Positions 36,173-46,291 of a DNA stretch of 64,000 nucleotides are shown here, piece after piece. The first letter of the stretch is position 1, and every line of letters begins with the position of its first letter. Position numbers and translations under genes: made by a program. The notes below the pieces were generated by a model. That model made no database searches and had not been told where the DNA came from. It saw only the letters and a list, made by a program, of their open reading frames with translations. Where the stretch lies: the NCBI GenBank assembly GCA_014799465.1, contig JAAVHZ010000043.1:1-64000 (forward strand). Reading direction: 5' to 3'. This DNA comes from Lachnospiraceae bacterium. Its GTDB lineage: Bacteria > Bacillota > Clostridia > Lachnospirales > Lachnospiraceae.

Positions 36173-36195
36173 AATTTTATATATTGTTTGTGCCA
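36173..36195 (+). repeat. 3' remnant of repeat B
   Basis: Matches the conserved tail block of repeat B (AATTTTATRTATTGTTTGTGCC) found at 20240-20260. The stems and the terminal GCCGGCATGACT are absent, so it looks like a decayed copy between two genes. Confidence 0.55.
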
Positions 36196-36257
36196 CAAAG
36201 GGTCATATATGAAGAGGGAGTAATAATAACTGACGAATTTGCAGTATGGAGGTAAAT

Positions 36258-39200
36258 ATGAAAACTCACTATGCTGAATATTTAAAAGAAATGTTAAATA
36301 ATTATTCTAATGATTGTAAAATGGATGGTCGAATTCTGTTTATGAGGCATTATAGTTCTTTTGGTGTGAACAAAGATGAGTTGGTGCAGCTTATAGAGAA
36401 TTCGGGAATTGAGTGTTATTTTCTTTATCATGTATTTAAGCCGAATAAAATCCAATCTCCATATGAACCAATACTTGATTGGATTAGAAATATTTACAGT
36501 GGCAAAACGGAAAGAGAAATTGAGGATATGATGGATGCTGCACAGGTATATTCACTTCATAAGCCGATAATCAGAACATATATTTCTAATGGAATATCTA
36601 AAAGAGAAGAATCATTGATAATTAGTGAAATTTCATATGAAAAAGAAAGATTTTTGAGGTCAGTGGTAAATATTGTAAATTATATAGCAAAAAGCAGACC
36701 GATTATAATGGTACTTCATAAAATACATTTTGCACAGAAATCTACAATTGACTTTTTGATGGAATTTGTAAAAATTAGGAATGGTAATATATCAATACTT
36801 GCAGGTTATAACGAAACATATAGTGTTAATGGGTATATGCAGCCCGTATGGGATGAGTTTGCAAGGTATATTGAGTCAGAAAATATTGTTGTTGAATCCG
36901 GGTTAGATGATGGTATACAGTATGGTGAATCTTCAGAGACATTTATACCGGATATTGACGAACTGAAAGAATATATTCAAAAAATATCAAATTTGAATAC
37001 TATGCTGGCATTTGATGAGGCATTATATTATATCAGCAGTATTTACCATCGCTTTTTGGTAGAAGAGTTTGACATAGAGGAAAATAATATCAAAGATATA
37101 TTAGTTCTTTATTCATATACAGCAGCATGTTGGGGAAATATGAAATCAGCATTTTTGATGTGCAAAAAGTTAAGTGACATGGAATGTTTTGAAAATGATT
37201 TAAACATAAGGTATATGTACAATTACCTTGCTGCACTAATAAAAGGAAATGACAGACAGAGAGAACAATCATATCCTTATATAGATAAATGCAAAGAAAT
37301 AGCTGTGGAATTGAACGATAAGGGCAGGATGTTTGACGCTGAGCTGTTAAGGTGTGTAGTGTGGCATGGAGGATGGCGTGATGTATTTGTATGGGATAAA
37401 AGGCTGGATGTTGATACGGAGTTTTTGAAAGAAGCTGAGCATAAAAAGCAGTATAACCATCTTGCCTATATCTATTTTTTCGGATTTATAGGAGTAATTG
37501 ATAGTAATGATAAAAAAACTAATTATATAGGATGTGAAAATTCAGTATATTTTAGAAAAGGAATGGACTTCGCCAAAAAAGTAGGTAATACCGAATGTAT
37601 ACTTAAAGCATGGCAGAAGCAGATAGTATATGCATCAAGTAACGGAAAGGTTGAGGAAATAGAATATTACTACAATAAGTGCCTGAAAATATCAAGAGAG
37701 CAGGACAATAAGTATGGAGAAGCAAATATATATAATGGACTTGGATACAGCTATATAATAAATGAGAAATTTGATTTGGCAGATAAGTACTTTAAAAAAT
37801 CAATCAATATACTGTTAAAAATTAAAAAACCTGAAATGATAATGGAAACATTGTATAATATGTCAATAAATGCACTGGCAGTTGAAAATTATGAAGTTGT
37901 CATATCATATATAAAAATAGTACTTAAGATGCTTAAGGCACTTCGCATGGAAAGAATGAGAATATGTAATATATCTAAGTTGTATGGACTTCTGTCAGTA
38001 TCATATATAAAAACCGGACGTATATATGATGCAAAATTATATATAGACAGAATAAAAAGGGTACTCCGCCACTTATTAGATGAGAATATAGAACCGGATT
38101 ACAAGTATTGGGAAGATGATATATTTCTGTATTATATGATAGAAGGAATGTTAAACAGGGAAGAGGGGAATTATGATGTGGCAAGAGAAGCATTTCAAAA
38201 AGATATATATTTATGGACAGAATTTGATGCCAAGCAGGAATATATATTTACACAGTTTATTATAGAAGCAGTTGAACTGTATGATAATATTAGTGATGAT
38301 AAAAAGAGAAATGAACTTTTAGATATAGGTATCCGGTTTTGTGATAAGAACAAATATTCTTATCAGAAGTCAAGGCTTGAAAATCTAAAGAGTGGTATAA
38401 TTGTAAAATGGGAAAAAAGAGATGCTGTTGATATGAGTCTGCCGGAAAGAATAATGTATGATATTAATGAACTGACATTAAAAAAAGGCATGGAAATGGA
38501 TTTAGAGGAAAAAGTCAAAGCACTTATGTTCTTTGAGGCATGGGTAGATTTGATAAATAGAGAGAATGTACGACTTGATGTTATGATGGAAAATGCCATG
38601 ACAATGATGCAGAATACTTATAATCTTGACAGCATATTGTGGATTGATGCAAGAAAAGAGCAGCCTGTAATAAAATACTGTGATAAACACAGTTCCATAA
38701 CATTGAATCAGGCAAAAAGCATTATAGAATATTTTGGCAGTAGAAGAAAAAAGATAGTTGTTACAAGAAATGATAAAAGTTTTGATGCAAATAAAGAACT
38801 GATAGGAATATTTGGAAGTAATAATATAAGTTCATTTGCAGGTATTCCAATAATGGTAAAGGAACAGGTTACTAATATTCTTATTGTAATGCGTGTAAAG
38901 CATATGAATTTCATATCAAATTCTAATGCATTAACAGAAGAAGATGCTAATATATTCAGGACTACTTTCAGGCAGCTTATTGATGCGGATAGCAGAGAAC
39001 GGTTCAGGATAAAATTGGAGAAGAGTTCCATTACGGATACACTTACCGGAATACTTAACAGACAGGGAATGAAGCAGTTTTTAGAAAACCAGTTTAGTCA
39101 GGATATAAATAAAAGTACGATTTTTACTGTCCTTTACATGGATCTTGATAATTTTAAATACTGTAATGATAATTTTGGTCATGATGTAGGTGATGTTATA

Positions 39201-39557
39201 CTGGTATCTTTTTCAAAAATGCTTAAAGGAATTGTGAAGAACTCAGGAAGAATTATAAGATATGGAGGCGATGAATTTGTTATAGTGCTTCCGGAGTTTG
39301 AGGTAGAGCAGGGAATAGAGATTGCAGAAAGCATATTTGACAGATTAGAAACAAATAAAGGATTTAAACAGGAGATAGAGACGTCTCTTAATAAGAAAGT
39401 AAATATAGATAAGAGCAACAGGCTGTCATGTTCTATAGGTATAGCCACAGGAGAATGCAGAGATTTGGATGATATTCTTAAAATACTGAAAAAGGCAGAT
39501 GAAGCACTGTATAAGGTGAAACGGACTACAAAGCATGATTATGAGGTTAATATATGA
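36258..39557 (+). CDS. Diguanylate cyclase with degenerate ATPase, TPR and GAF regions
   Basis: 1099 residues. The first ~240 resemble an AAA_16/STAND NTPase, but there is no P-loop and the Walker-B stretch reads IIMVLHKIHFAQKSTIDFL where the family normally has an acidic pair. Residues ~290-720 are helical TPR-like repeats (GEANIYNGLGYSYIINEKFDLADKYFKKS). A GAF-like domain spans ~760-910. The GGDEF domain (~923-1097) has intact DLDNFKYCNDNFGHDVGD and RYGGDEF (GGDEF at 1003-1007), so cyclic-di-GMP synthesis is likely. No RxxD inhibitory site precedes it. No transmembrane segments. ATG at 36258 follows GGAGGT. The next gene overlaps by 4 bases. Confidence 0.85.
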   Translation: MKTHYAEYLKEMLNNYSNDCKMDGRILFMRHYSSFGVNKDELVQLIENSGIECYFLYHVFKPNKIQSPYEPILDWIRNIYSGKTEREIEDMMDAAQVYSLHKPIIRTYISNGISKREESLIISEISYEKERFLRSVVNIVNYIAKSRPIIMVLHKIHFAQKSTIDFLMEFVKIRNGNISILAGYNETYSVNGYMQPVWDEFARYIESENIVVESGLDDGIQYGESSETFIPDIDELKEYIQKISNLNTMLAFDEALYYISSIYHRFLVEEFDIEENNIKDILVLYSYTAACWGNMKSAFLMCKKLSDMECFENDLNIRYMYNYLAALIKGNDRQREQSYPYIDKCKEIAVELNDKGRMFDAELLRCVVWHGGWRDVFVWDKRLDVDTEFLKEAEHKKQYNHLAYIYFFGFIGVIDSNDKKTNYIGCENSVYFRKGMDFAKKVGNTECILKAWQKQIVYASSNGKVEEIEYYYNKCLKISREQDNKYGEANIYNGLGYSYIINEKFDLADKYFKKSINILLKIKKPEMIMETLYNMSINALAVENYEVVISYIKIVLKMLKALRMERMRICNISKLYGLLSVSYIKTGRIYDAKLYIDRIKRVLRHLLDENIEPDYKYWEDDIFLYYMIEGMLNREEGNYDVAREAFQKDIYLWTEFDAKQEYIFTQFIIEAVELYDNISDDKKRNELLDIGIRFCDKNKYSYQKSRLENLKSGIIVKWEKRDAVDMSLPERIMYDINELTLKKGMEMDLEEKVKALMFFEAWVDLINRENVRLDVMMENAMTMMQNTYNLDSILWIDARKEQPVIKYCDKHSSITLNQAKSIIEYFGSRRKKIVVTRNDKSFDANKELIGIFGSNNISSFAGIPIMVKEQVTNILIVMRVKHMNFISNSNALTEEDANIFRTTFRQLIDADSRERFRIKLEKSSITDTLTGILNRQGMKQFLENQFSQDINKSTIFTVLYMDLDNFKYCNDNFGHDVGDVILVSFSKMLKGIVKNSGRIIRYGGDEFVIVLPEFEVEQGIEIAESIFDRLETNKGFKQEIETSLNKKVNIDKSNRLSCSIGIATGECRDLDDILKILKKADEALYKVKRTTKHDYEVNI

Positions 39558-40840
39558 GTACAATAAAAGAATTAAATGAGTTTATAAAAAAGTCAATATC
39601 TCCGTTTCATACTGCCTGTGCAGCGGCTGATGAATTCAGGCAGAGTGGATTTGAAGAGCTTATATCAGGAGAAAAATGGAATGTAAAATGTGGAGGAAAA
39701 TATTTTGTAAAAATATATGAATCCTCCATTGCCGCATTTACTATAGGAGAAAACGGGATTGAGACGGGTAAATTGAGAATAGCAGCAGCACATACGGATT
39801 TTCCCTGCTTTAAAATAAAGCCTTCTGCAAGTATTATGGAAAACGGCTACCATAAACTTAATACAGAGGTTTATGGAGGAGCAATCCTAAATACATGGCT
39901 TGACAGACCTTTGTCAATTGCAGGAAGGGCGGCAGTAAGAGGAAAGGATTGCTTTTCATCGGAAAGTGTAATGGTAGATTTTGCAAAACCTGTTCTGGTA
40001 ATTCCTAATGTAGCAATCCATATGAATAAAAGTGTGAATAAAGGAATAGAACTTAACAGTCAAAAGGATATGCTGCCTTTAGCCGATAGTATAATTAAAG
40101 AAAATATGGAAAAAGCGGATTTGGAAGAAAGAATTTCAGAATTGCTTCATATTCCTAAAAAGAGTATACTTGATTACGAACTATATATATATCAGTATGA
40201 GCAGGGAGAAGTTACAGGGTTTGATAATACACTTTTTTCAGCTCCCAGATTAGATAATCTTACATCCGTAAAAGCATGTATTGATGGAATTACTGATGCA
40301 GATGTAAGAAAAGAAGGTATAAATGCTGTTGTATTTTTTGATAATGAAGAGGTTGGAAGCAGGACAAAGCAGGGTGCAGCGTCTAATATATTTCCAATGA
40401 TGCTTGAAAAGCTTTATCTTTCTCTTGGTAAATCAAGGGAGGATTATATAAACGCAGTAATAAATGGAAGCATAGTGTCAGTGGATGTGGCACATGCGTT
40501 GCATCCTGATTCACCGGAGAAAAATGATATAACAAATAAACCGGTATTAAATGGTGGAACGGTTATTAAGCTGGCTGCAGGTCAGACTTATGCCAATGAT
40601 GCACAGTCTTCAGCACTTATAAGGTGTCTTGCGGAAAAAAGCGAAACGAAATGCCAGACATTTGTAAACAGGTCAGATATGGCCGGAGGCAGTACTCTTG
40701 GAGCAATACTGTCTTCAGTCCTTCCTATGAGAACCATAGATATAGGAATACCTCTCCTTGCCATGCATTCAGCAAGGGAACTTATGGGTGTTAATGATCA
40801 AGAAAGTTTAAAAAAGCTTTTGACATGCTATTTTACCTAA
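39554..40840 (+). CDS. apeB: M18-family aminopeptidase
   Basis: 428 residues. Cytosolic zinc aminopeptidase removing N-terminal residues, often acidic ones. Family motifs: AAHTDFPCFKIKP (metal His/Asp), YGGAILNTWLDRPL, DNLTSV, FFDNEEVGSRTKQGA (catalytic Glu) and SVDVAHALHPD; C-terminal SDMAGGSTLGAI. The ATG overlaps the stop of the GGDEF gene, so translation is coupled. Confidence 0.93.
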   Translation: MSTIKELNEFIKKSISPFHTACAAADEFRQSGFEELISGEKWNVKCGGKYFVKIYESSIAAFTIGENGIETGKLRIAAAHTDFPCFKIKPSASIMENGYHKLNTEVYGGAILNTWLDRPLSIAGRAAVRGKDCFSSESVMVDFAKPVLVIPNVAIHMNKSVNKGIELNSQKDMLPLADSIIKENMEKADLEERISELLHIPKKSILDYELYIYQYEQGEVTGFDNTLFSAPRLDNLTSVKACIDGITDADVRKEGINAVVFFDNEEVGSRTKQGAASNIFPMMLEKLYLSLGKSREDYINAVINGSIVSVDVAHALHPDSPEKNDITNKPVLNGGTVIKLAAGQTYANDAQSSALIRCLAEKSETKCQTFVNRSDMAGGSTLGAILSSVLPMRTIDIGIPLLAMHSARELMGVNDQESLKKLLTCYFT

Positions 40841-40891
40841 TGTATTATAGAAAGTATACATTAAAAACAGATGAAAGGATAACCTGAAAAT

Positions 40892-42565
40892 ATGGAAAAT
40901 GAAGTTGTAGAATCAAAAAACTTTATAGAGCAGATTATAGAAAAGGATTTAGATGAAGGCATATATGATCATGTACAGACCAGATTTCCGCCTGAGCCTA
41001 ACGGCTATCTTCATATTGGTCATGCAAAGGCAGTTTTACTAAGTTATGGATTGGCAGAAAAGTATGGCGGAAAGTTCAATATGAGATTTGATGATACAAA
41101 TCCTACTAAGGAAAAAGAGGAGTTCGTGGAGTCAATAAAAGCTGATATTAAATGGCTTGGTGCAGACTGGGAAGACAGACTTTTCTTTGCATCAGATTAT
41201 TTTGAACAGATGTATGAGGCGGCTGTTAAACTTATAAAGAAAGGAAAGGCTTATGTATGTGACCTTTCTGCTGATGAGATTAAGGAGTACAGGGGAACAC
41301 TTACAGAACCCGGCAGGAACAGCCCTTACAGAGAGCGTTCAGTTGATGAAAATCTGGAGTTATTTGAAAATATGAAGAATGGGCAGTATAGTGACGGGGA
41401 AAAGGTGCTTAGGGCGAAAATAGATATGACTTCTCCTAATATAAATATGAGAGACCCGATTATATACAGGGTAGCACATATGGAGCACCACAGAACCGGT
41501 AATAAGTGGTGCATATATCCTATGTATGATTTTGCACACCCTATAGAAGATGCCATAGAAGGTGTAACTCATTCCATATGTACACTGGAGTTCGAGGATC
41601 ACAGACCTTTATATGACTGGGTGGTACGAGAACTTGAATATGATATGCCTCCAAAACAGATAGAATTTTCCAAGCTTTATCTTACAAATGTAGTTACCGG
41701 AAAAAGGTATATTAAAAAGCTTGTAGAGGATGGCATAGTAGACGGATGGGATGATCCGAGACTTGTATCCATAGCGGCACTTAGAAGGAGAGGTTTTACA
41801 CCGGAATCTATAAAAATGTTTGTAGAACTTGTAGGTGTATCTAAAAGCCAGAGTTCAGTAGATTATGCAATGCTTGAATATTGTATAAGAGAGGATTTGA
41901 AATTAAAAAGACCACGTATGATGGCAGTTTTAGATCCGGTTAAATTGATAATAGATAATTATCCTGATGATATGGTTGAATATCTGGATGTGGATAATAA
42001 TCAGGAGAATCCTGAGATGGGTAAAAGAAAAGTTCCGTTTTGTAAAGAGCTTTATATCGAAAGAGAAGATTTTATGGAAGAACCTCCAAAGAAATATTTC
42101 AGGCTTTTTCCGGGAAATGAAGTCAGGCTTATGCATGGATATTTTGTAAAATGTGAAAGTTTTGTAAAAGATGAAACCGGTAAGGTTACAGAGATTCATT
42201 GCACTTATGACCCGGAAACAAAATGCGGAACAGGATTTACGGGAAGAAAAGTAAAAGGTACTATCCACTGGGTATCTGCAAGACATGCGGTATCTGCAGA
42301 GGTAAGATTATATGAAAATATTGTAGATGAAGAGAAGGGTAAACTTGATGAGGATGGTAATCTGAATCTGAATCCTAATTCTTTAAAAATATTGGATAAT
42401 TGTGTTGTGGAAGAAAATCTGGCAGGAGCTTCACCGGAAGAGAGCTTTCAGTTTGTAAGACAGGGATATTTCTGTGTGGATATGAAAGATTCGTCAAAGG
42501 AGCATCTTGTATTTAACAGAATAGTTTCTTTGAAAAGTTCGTTTAAGCTTCCGCAGAGCAAATAG
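40892..42565 (+). CDS. glnS: Glutaminyl-tRNA synthetase
   Basis: 557 residues. Class I synthetase: [18 protein letters not shown] holds HIGH, and the discriminating region has [28 protein letters not shown] identifies the GlnRS/eukaryote-type branch. The KMSKS equivalent is replaced by a variant ([11 protein letters not shown]). C-terminal beta-barrel anticodon-binding domains follow. Many Firmicutes instead use GatCAB with a non-discriminating GluRS, so direct Gln-tRNA charging is implied. Confidence 0.95.
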   Translation: MENEVVESKNFIEQIIEKDLDEGIYDHVQTRFPPEPNGYLHIGHAKAVLLSYGLAEKYGGKFNMRFDDTNPTKEKEEFVESIKADIKWLGADWEDRLFFASDYFEQMYEAAVKLIKKGKAYVCDLSADEIKEYRGTLTEPGRNSPYRERSVDENLELFENMKNGQYSDGEKVLRAKIDMTSPNINMRDPIIYRVAHMEHHRTGNKWCIYPMYDFAHPIEDAIEGVTHSICTLEFEDHRPLYDWVVRELEYDMPPKQIEFSKLYLTNVVTGKRYIKKLVEDGIVDGWDDPRLVSIAALRRRGFTPESIKMFVELVGVSKSQSSVDYAMLEYCIREDLKLKRPRMMAVLDPVKLIIDNYPDDMVEYLDVDNNQENPEMGKRKVPFCKELYIEREDFMEEPPKKYFRLFPGNEVRLMHGYFVKCESFVKDETGKVTEIHCTYDPETKCGTGFTGRKVKGTIHWVSARHAVSAEVRLYENIVDEEKGKLDEDGNLNLNPNSLKILDNCVVEENLAGASPEESFQFVRQGYFCVDMKDSSKEHLVFNRIVSLKSSFKLPQSK

Positions 42566-42616
42566 TTAATTTTAAGTTAAGAAAGGAGAGCTGCATTTTT
42601 ACAGCAGTAAAGAATT

Positions 42617-43468
42617 ATGAGTGATAATTTATTTTCAGGATTAGAACAATTAGGACTTGGTGATATGTCAGGTCTTGAAGTATTTGAAGAAGAGAAGAAA
42701 AAGGAACAGGAGAAGGAGAAGGAAGTTAAGTCTCCGGAAACATCAGAGGAAGAATTGTTATATGATAAGACATATACATGTCCGCTCTGTGGAAAAAACT
42801 TTAAGACAAAAGTAATCAGAACAGGAAAGAATAAATTAATAAGTACTGATACAGATTTAAGGTCAAAATACAATATTGTAGATATTGTAAAGTATGACTG
42901 TGTGGTATGTGGAAGCTGTGGCTATGCGGCACTTACAAGATATTTCGGCAAAGATACATCAAGGCAGCTTAGTCTTATAAAAGAAAATATATCATCTAAA
43001 TTTAAAGGTATTGATGAAAATGCATCAATATACACATACGATGAAGCATTTATAAGATATCAGCTTGCACTTGCCAATGCCATTGTAAAGAAGGCACATG
43101 AAAGTGAAAGGGCATATATCTGTCTTAAGTTAGCATGGCTGCTTCGTGGTAAATCAGAGAATCTGCCGGAAGATACAGAAAATATTGAAAGTGTAAGAGA
43201 AGAACTTAAAAAGCAGGAACAGCAGTTTATAGAAAATGCATATCAGGGATTTAAAATGGCAATGCAAAAAGAGTCATTCCCAATATGCGGAATGGATGAA
43301 TATACATTTTTATATCTTACTGCGGAACTGGCAAGAAAGAGTAAAGATTATGCAGTATCATTAAAGCTTATAAGTGATATTATAACGTCTAAGAATGCAG
43401 CACCAAAGATTAAAGACAGGGCAAGAGATTTAAAAGAAATGATAAAAGAAGAGGTAAACAAAAAATAG
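42617..43468 (+). CDS. DUF2225 protein with paired Cys motifs
   Basis: 283 residues. An acidic, Lys-rich N-terminus (~1-50) precedes the DUF2225 core: CPLCGKNF, then DCVVCGSCGYAALTRYF, which should form a zinc site. The rest is helical and TPR-like. Function unknown. The start has no strong nearby Shine-Dalgarno: AAAGGAG lies about 28 bases upstream and a small hairpin (CTGC...GCAG) between could bring it closer. The next gene starts one base after the stop. Confidence 0.8.
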   Translation: MSDNLFSGLEQLGLGDMSGLEVFEEEKKKEQEKEKEVKSPETSEEELLYDKTYTCPLCGKNFKTKVIRTGKNKLISTDTDLRSKYNIVDIVKYDCVVCGSCGYAALTRYFGKDTSRQLSLIKENISSKFKGIDENASIYTYDEAFIRYQLALANAIVKKAHESERAYICLKLAWLLRGKSENLPEDTENIESVREELKKQEQQFIENAYQGFKMAMQKESFPICGMDEYTFLYLTAELARKSKDYAVSLKLISDIITSKNAAPKIKDRARDLKEMIKEEVNKK

Positions 43469-43469
43469 T

Positions 43470-44888
43470 ATGTATGAGCTTACACTTTGTTTAGACAATA
43501 AAAGTGGTACGCCTCTGTATGAGCAGATTTATACATACATAAAAAATGAGATAAAGAATGGGAAGATTGAGTGTAAGTCAAGGCTGCCATCTACAAGGTC
43601 ACTTGCAGAGCATCTGCAGATTAGCAGAAGTACAGTTGATATGGCTTACACTCAACTGTTATCGGAAGGATATATTGAGTCTGTACCGTGTAAAGGATAT
43701 TACGTGTGCGAAATATCATTGCTGCATGATATATCAATTGCACAATATGAAACAGATGGTGCAGAGGAGGAAGATGGCACAGATAACCTTATAGACTTTA
43801 CTCCTTATGGTGTAGATTTGGAGTATTTTCCTTTTAACATATGGCGCAAGATTACTAAAAATGTGTTGAACGAAGAAAATAAGGATATGTTTGACATTGG
43901 AAATCCTATGGGAGATATAGTGTTCAGGCGTACTATATGTAACTATCTGTTTGAGGCAAGAAATGTACACTGCCGTCCTGAACAGATACTTATAGGGGCG
44001 GGAAATCATTATCTGCTTACGATTTTATGCCGGTTATTTAACAGTGAAAAAACCATTGCAATGGAAAGTCCTACATATCAGAAAGCGTACCATATATTTA
44101 AAACAAATAACTGCCCGGTTGTAACTGTAAATGTAGAAAAAGACGGAATAGATGTTAAAGATGTGATTAGTAAAAACGCTGATGTAGTATATGTCATGCC
44201 GTCACATCATTATCCGTTGGGAACGGTTATGTCCATAGGAAAACGGACAGAACTTATAAAATGGGCGAATGAGAATGAAGAACGCTACATAATTGAAGAT
44301 GATTATGACAGCGAGTTCAGATATCATGGGAAGACTATACCCGCTTTAAAGGGCATACAATGTAATGCTAATATAATATATATAGGAACATTTTCAAAAT
44401 CCATAGCACCGGCAATCAGAATGAGCTATATGGTATTGCCTGAAAAACTTCTTGAAAGATATAAAAAGAATATGCATTTTTATTCGCAGACTGTATCAAG
44501 GATAGACCAGACTGTTGTTAATGAATTTATAAGCAGGGGATATTTCGAAAGGCATCTTAATAAAATGCGTTCGGTGTACAGAGAAAAGCATGACTTAATT
44601 ATCGCATGTTTGAAAGATATGGGTGACATGATACAGATATCAGGCGAAAATGCAGGATTACATCTTTTGCTAAATGTTAATAACAAAATGAGTGAGGAAA
44701 AACTTATAAAAAGTGCAAAAGAACAGGGTGTAAAAGTGTATGGTCTTTCAGACAACTTTATAGAAGGTGCAAATGCAGACAGGCAGGCAATTATACTGGG
44801 ATTTGCACAGATTAACAAGAACCTGATAACAGAGGGCATAAATCTGCTTAAAAAAGCATGGTTTGATGCGGAAAGGAAGGATGAATAA
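43470..44888 (+). CDS. MocR-type GntR regulator with aminotransferase domain
   Basis: 472 residues. N-terminal GntR winged helix (PLYEQIYTYIKNEI, LPSTRSLAEHLQISRSTVDMAYTQL) joined to a class I PLP-dependent aminotransferase fold with the PLP-lysine in YIGTFSKSIAPAIRMSY. MocR proteins are transcription factors that sense PLP or amino acids. No pdxST, gabT or similar target gene is adjacent, so the regulon is open. It is tightly packed between the DUF2225 gene (1-base gap) and the DUF6062 gene (1-base overlap). Confidence 0.88.
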   Translation: MYELTLCLDNKSGTPLYEQIYTYIKNEIKNGKIECKSRLPSTRSLAEHLQISRSTVDMAYTQLLSEGYIESVPCKGYYVCEISLLHDISIAQYETDGAEEEDGTDNLIDFTPYGVDLEYFPFNIWRKITKNVLNEENKDMFDIGNPMGDIVFRRTICNYLFEARNVHCRPEQILIGAGNHYLLTILCRLFNSEKTIAMESPTYQKAYHIFKTNNCPVVTVNVEKDGIDVKDVISKNADVVYVMPSHHYPLGTVMSIGKRTELIKWANENEERYIIEDDYDSEFRYHGKTIPALKGIQCNANIIYIGTFSKSIAPAIRMSYMVLPEKLLERYKKNMHFYSQTVSRIDQTVVNEFISRGYFERHLNKMRSVYREKHDLIIACLKDMGDMIQISGENAGLHLLLNVNNKMSEEKLIKSAKEQGVKVYGLSDNFIEGANADRQAIILGFAQINKNLITEGINLLKKAWFDAERKDE

Positions 44889-45607
44889 TGAAGGAACAGT
44901 TATATACCATACCGGTAAATGATGCATTTAATAAAGAGTGTGAGTGTCCCATATGTGCAATGTATAATGAACTTGAAACTAATGCAGTACAGTTTACAAT
45001 GGGACCAAGCTATATGGAAGATGATATAAGGGCAATGACAGATGAACTGGGTTTTTGTGAGAAACATATGCGGCAGGTATATAAGATAGAGAATAAACTG
45101 GGTCAGGCACTTATCCTCCACACACATATGGTAAAGACCAATAAAGATATAAGAAACCTTACCGCCGGTAATAAGAAGTCAGGATTCTTTAAAAAGCAGG
45201 ATAATTCGCAGCTTATAGACTACATAAATAAACTTAATGATTCATGTTTTGTATGCAGCAGGATAGAAGATACATTTAAAAGGTATATAAGGACAATACA
45301 TTATCTCTGGGAGAAGGATGAGGTATTCAGAAGTAAGTATAAAACTTCAAAAGGTTTCTGTACGAAGCATTATGGTGTTCTTATTAAAGAAGCAACAGCA
45401 AATCTCTCAGGTGCTAACCTTGATAAATTCATAGAAGATACCAATCAGATTTATATTGAGAATATGGAGAGGGTGGAAAAGGACTTAGACTGGTTTATTG
45501 ATAAATTTGACTACAGGCATAAAGATGAGCCGTGGAAAAATTCAAAGGATGCACTTCCAAGGTCACTTACTAAGATAAACAGCATTTATGAAGAGGATAT
45601 GCAGTAA
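44888..45607 (+). CDS. DUF6062 protein with Cys/His motifs
   Basis: 239 residues. Matches DUF6062 of Clostridia: ECECPICAMYNELE at the N-terminus, GFCEKHMRQVY, then SCFVCSRIEDTFKRYI and KGFCTKHYGVL. The two CxxC...CxKH pairs look like metal sites and suggest an internally duplicated zinc protein. Function unknown. Its start codon overlaps the MocR stop by one base, so the three genes 42617-45607 form one unit. Confidence 0.78.
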   Translation: MKEQLYTIPVNDAFNKECECPICAMYNELETNAVQFTMGPSYMEDDIRAMTDELGFCEKHMRQVYKIENKLGQALILHTHMVKTNKDIRNLTAGNKKSGFFKKQDNSQLIDYINKLNDSCFVCSRIEDTFKRYIRTIHYLWEKDEVFRSKYKTSKGFCTKHYGVLIKEATANLSGANLDKFIEDTNQIYIENMERVEKDLDWFIDKFDYRHKDEPWKNSKDALPRSLTKINSIYEEDMQ

Positions 45608-45621
45608 TATAATTATAATAA

Positions 45622-45656
45622 AAAGACTAATTCATATGCGAATTAGTCTTTATTAT
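45622..45656. terminator. Bidirectional terminator between converging genes
   Basis: Perfect 11-bp stem AAAGACTAATT/AATTAGTCTTT, 8-base loop, AT-rich flanks on both sides. It serves the DUF6062 unit and the minus-strand gene at 45664. Confidence 0.8.
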
Positions 45657-45663
45657 AATTATT

Positions 45664-46020
45664 CTATTCTTCAGAATCTTCAGGGATATTATCAATACCA
45701 TCAATAAAATTATCGTCTAAAGGAATTGAAACATAGCTTTTAGATTTGGATTCATCATCAGAGGATGCATCTTCAGTTTCGTTTGCAGCAGCTTCATCAT
45801 TTTCGACTTCATCATCCTCATCGTCGTCAAAATCCTCATAGTTGCTGTTAAAATCGTCGAAGTCATCATCATCAAAATCATCATCATCAAAATCTAAAAA
45901 ATCATCATCAAAGTCATCGCTGGATGCTTTGTATTTGCGATATAAAGCCATGCCCCCTGCAACTGCAGAACCGATTAATGCACTGCATAATAATACTTTT
46001 CCAATCTTTTTCTTAGCCAT
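45664..46020 (-). CDS. Asp-rich protein with N-terminal membrane segment
   Basis: 118 residues. MAKKKIGKVLLCSALIGSAVAGGMALYRKYK provides a basic start and one hydrophobic segment. The remainder is extremely acidic (runs such as DDFDDDFLDFDDDD) and low in complexity, without recognisable domains. GAAAGGAG lies before the ATG. The DNA is repetitive (TCATCATCA on the + strand), so length may vary among strains. Function unknown; a disordered polyanionic tail may bind cations or basic proteins. Confidence 0.7.
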   Translation of the reverse strand: MAKKKIGKVLLCSALIGSAVAGGMALYRKYKASSDDFDDDFLDFDDDDFDDDDFDDFNSNYEDFDDDEDDEVENDEAAANETEDASSDDESKSKSYVSIPLDDNFIDGIDNIPEDSEE

Positions 46021-46116
46021 AAAATTCTACTCCTTTCGTGTCAAACCTCAATATTATTGTAATACTATTTTAACTAAAAATAAAGGAAAAAATAAAAAAT
46101 TAACAAAAATAAAATG

Positions 46117-46223
46117 ACAGTTCAGCAATGCCATTGTTGGGCATCCGCCCTATAGATAATAATTTCTTAGTGAGAGAGCTCCCACGAAATTATTATATAT
46201 TATTATCTGCATGGTTGAACTGT
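46117..46223. repeat. Folded inverted-repeat element, possible MITE or structured RNA
   Basis: Ends ACAGTTCAGC and GTTGAACTGT pair over 10 bp (one G-T). Inside are hairpin ATGCC/GGCAT (46128-46144) and a long imperfect hairpin from 46155-46166 with 46186-46196, topped by GTGAGAG/CTCCCAC. Together they make a three-way junction. It lies between divergently oriented genes and fills most of the gap at 46021-46291. No known riboswitch class is recognised. Confidence 0.5.
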
Positions 46224-46291
46224 TACAAAATAAAATATTGATAAAAAATAGGAATAATGATAGTCTTTTATAATAGGAAAGAAGGTGGAAC

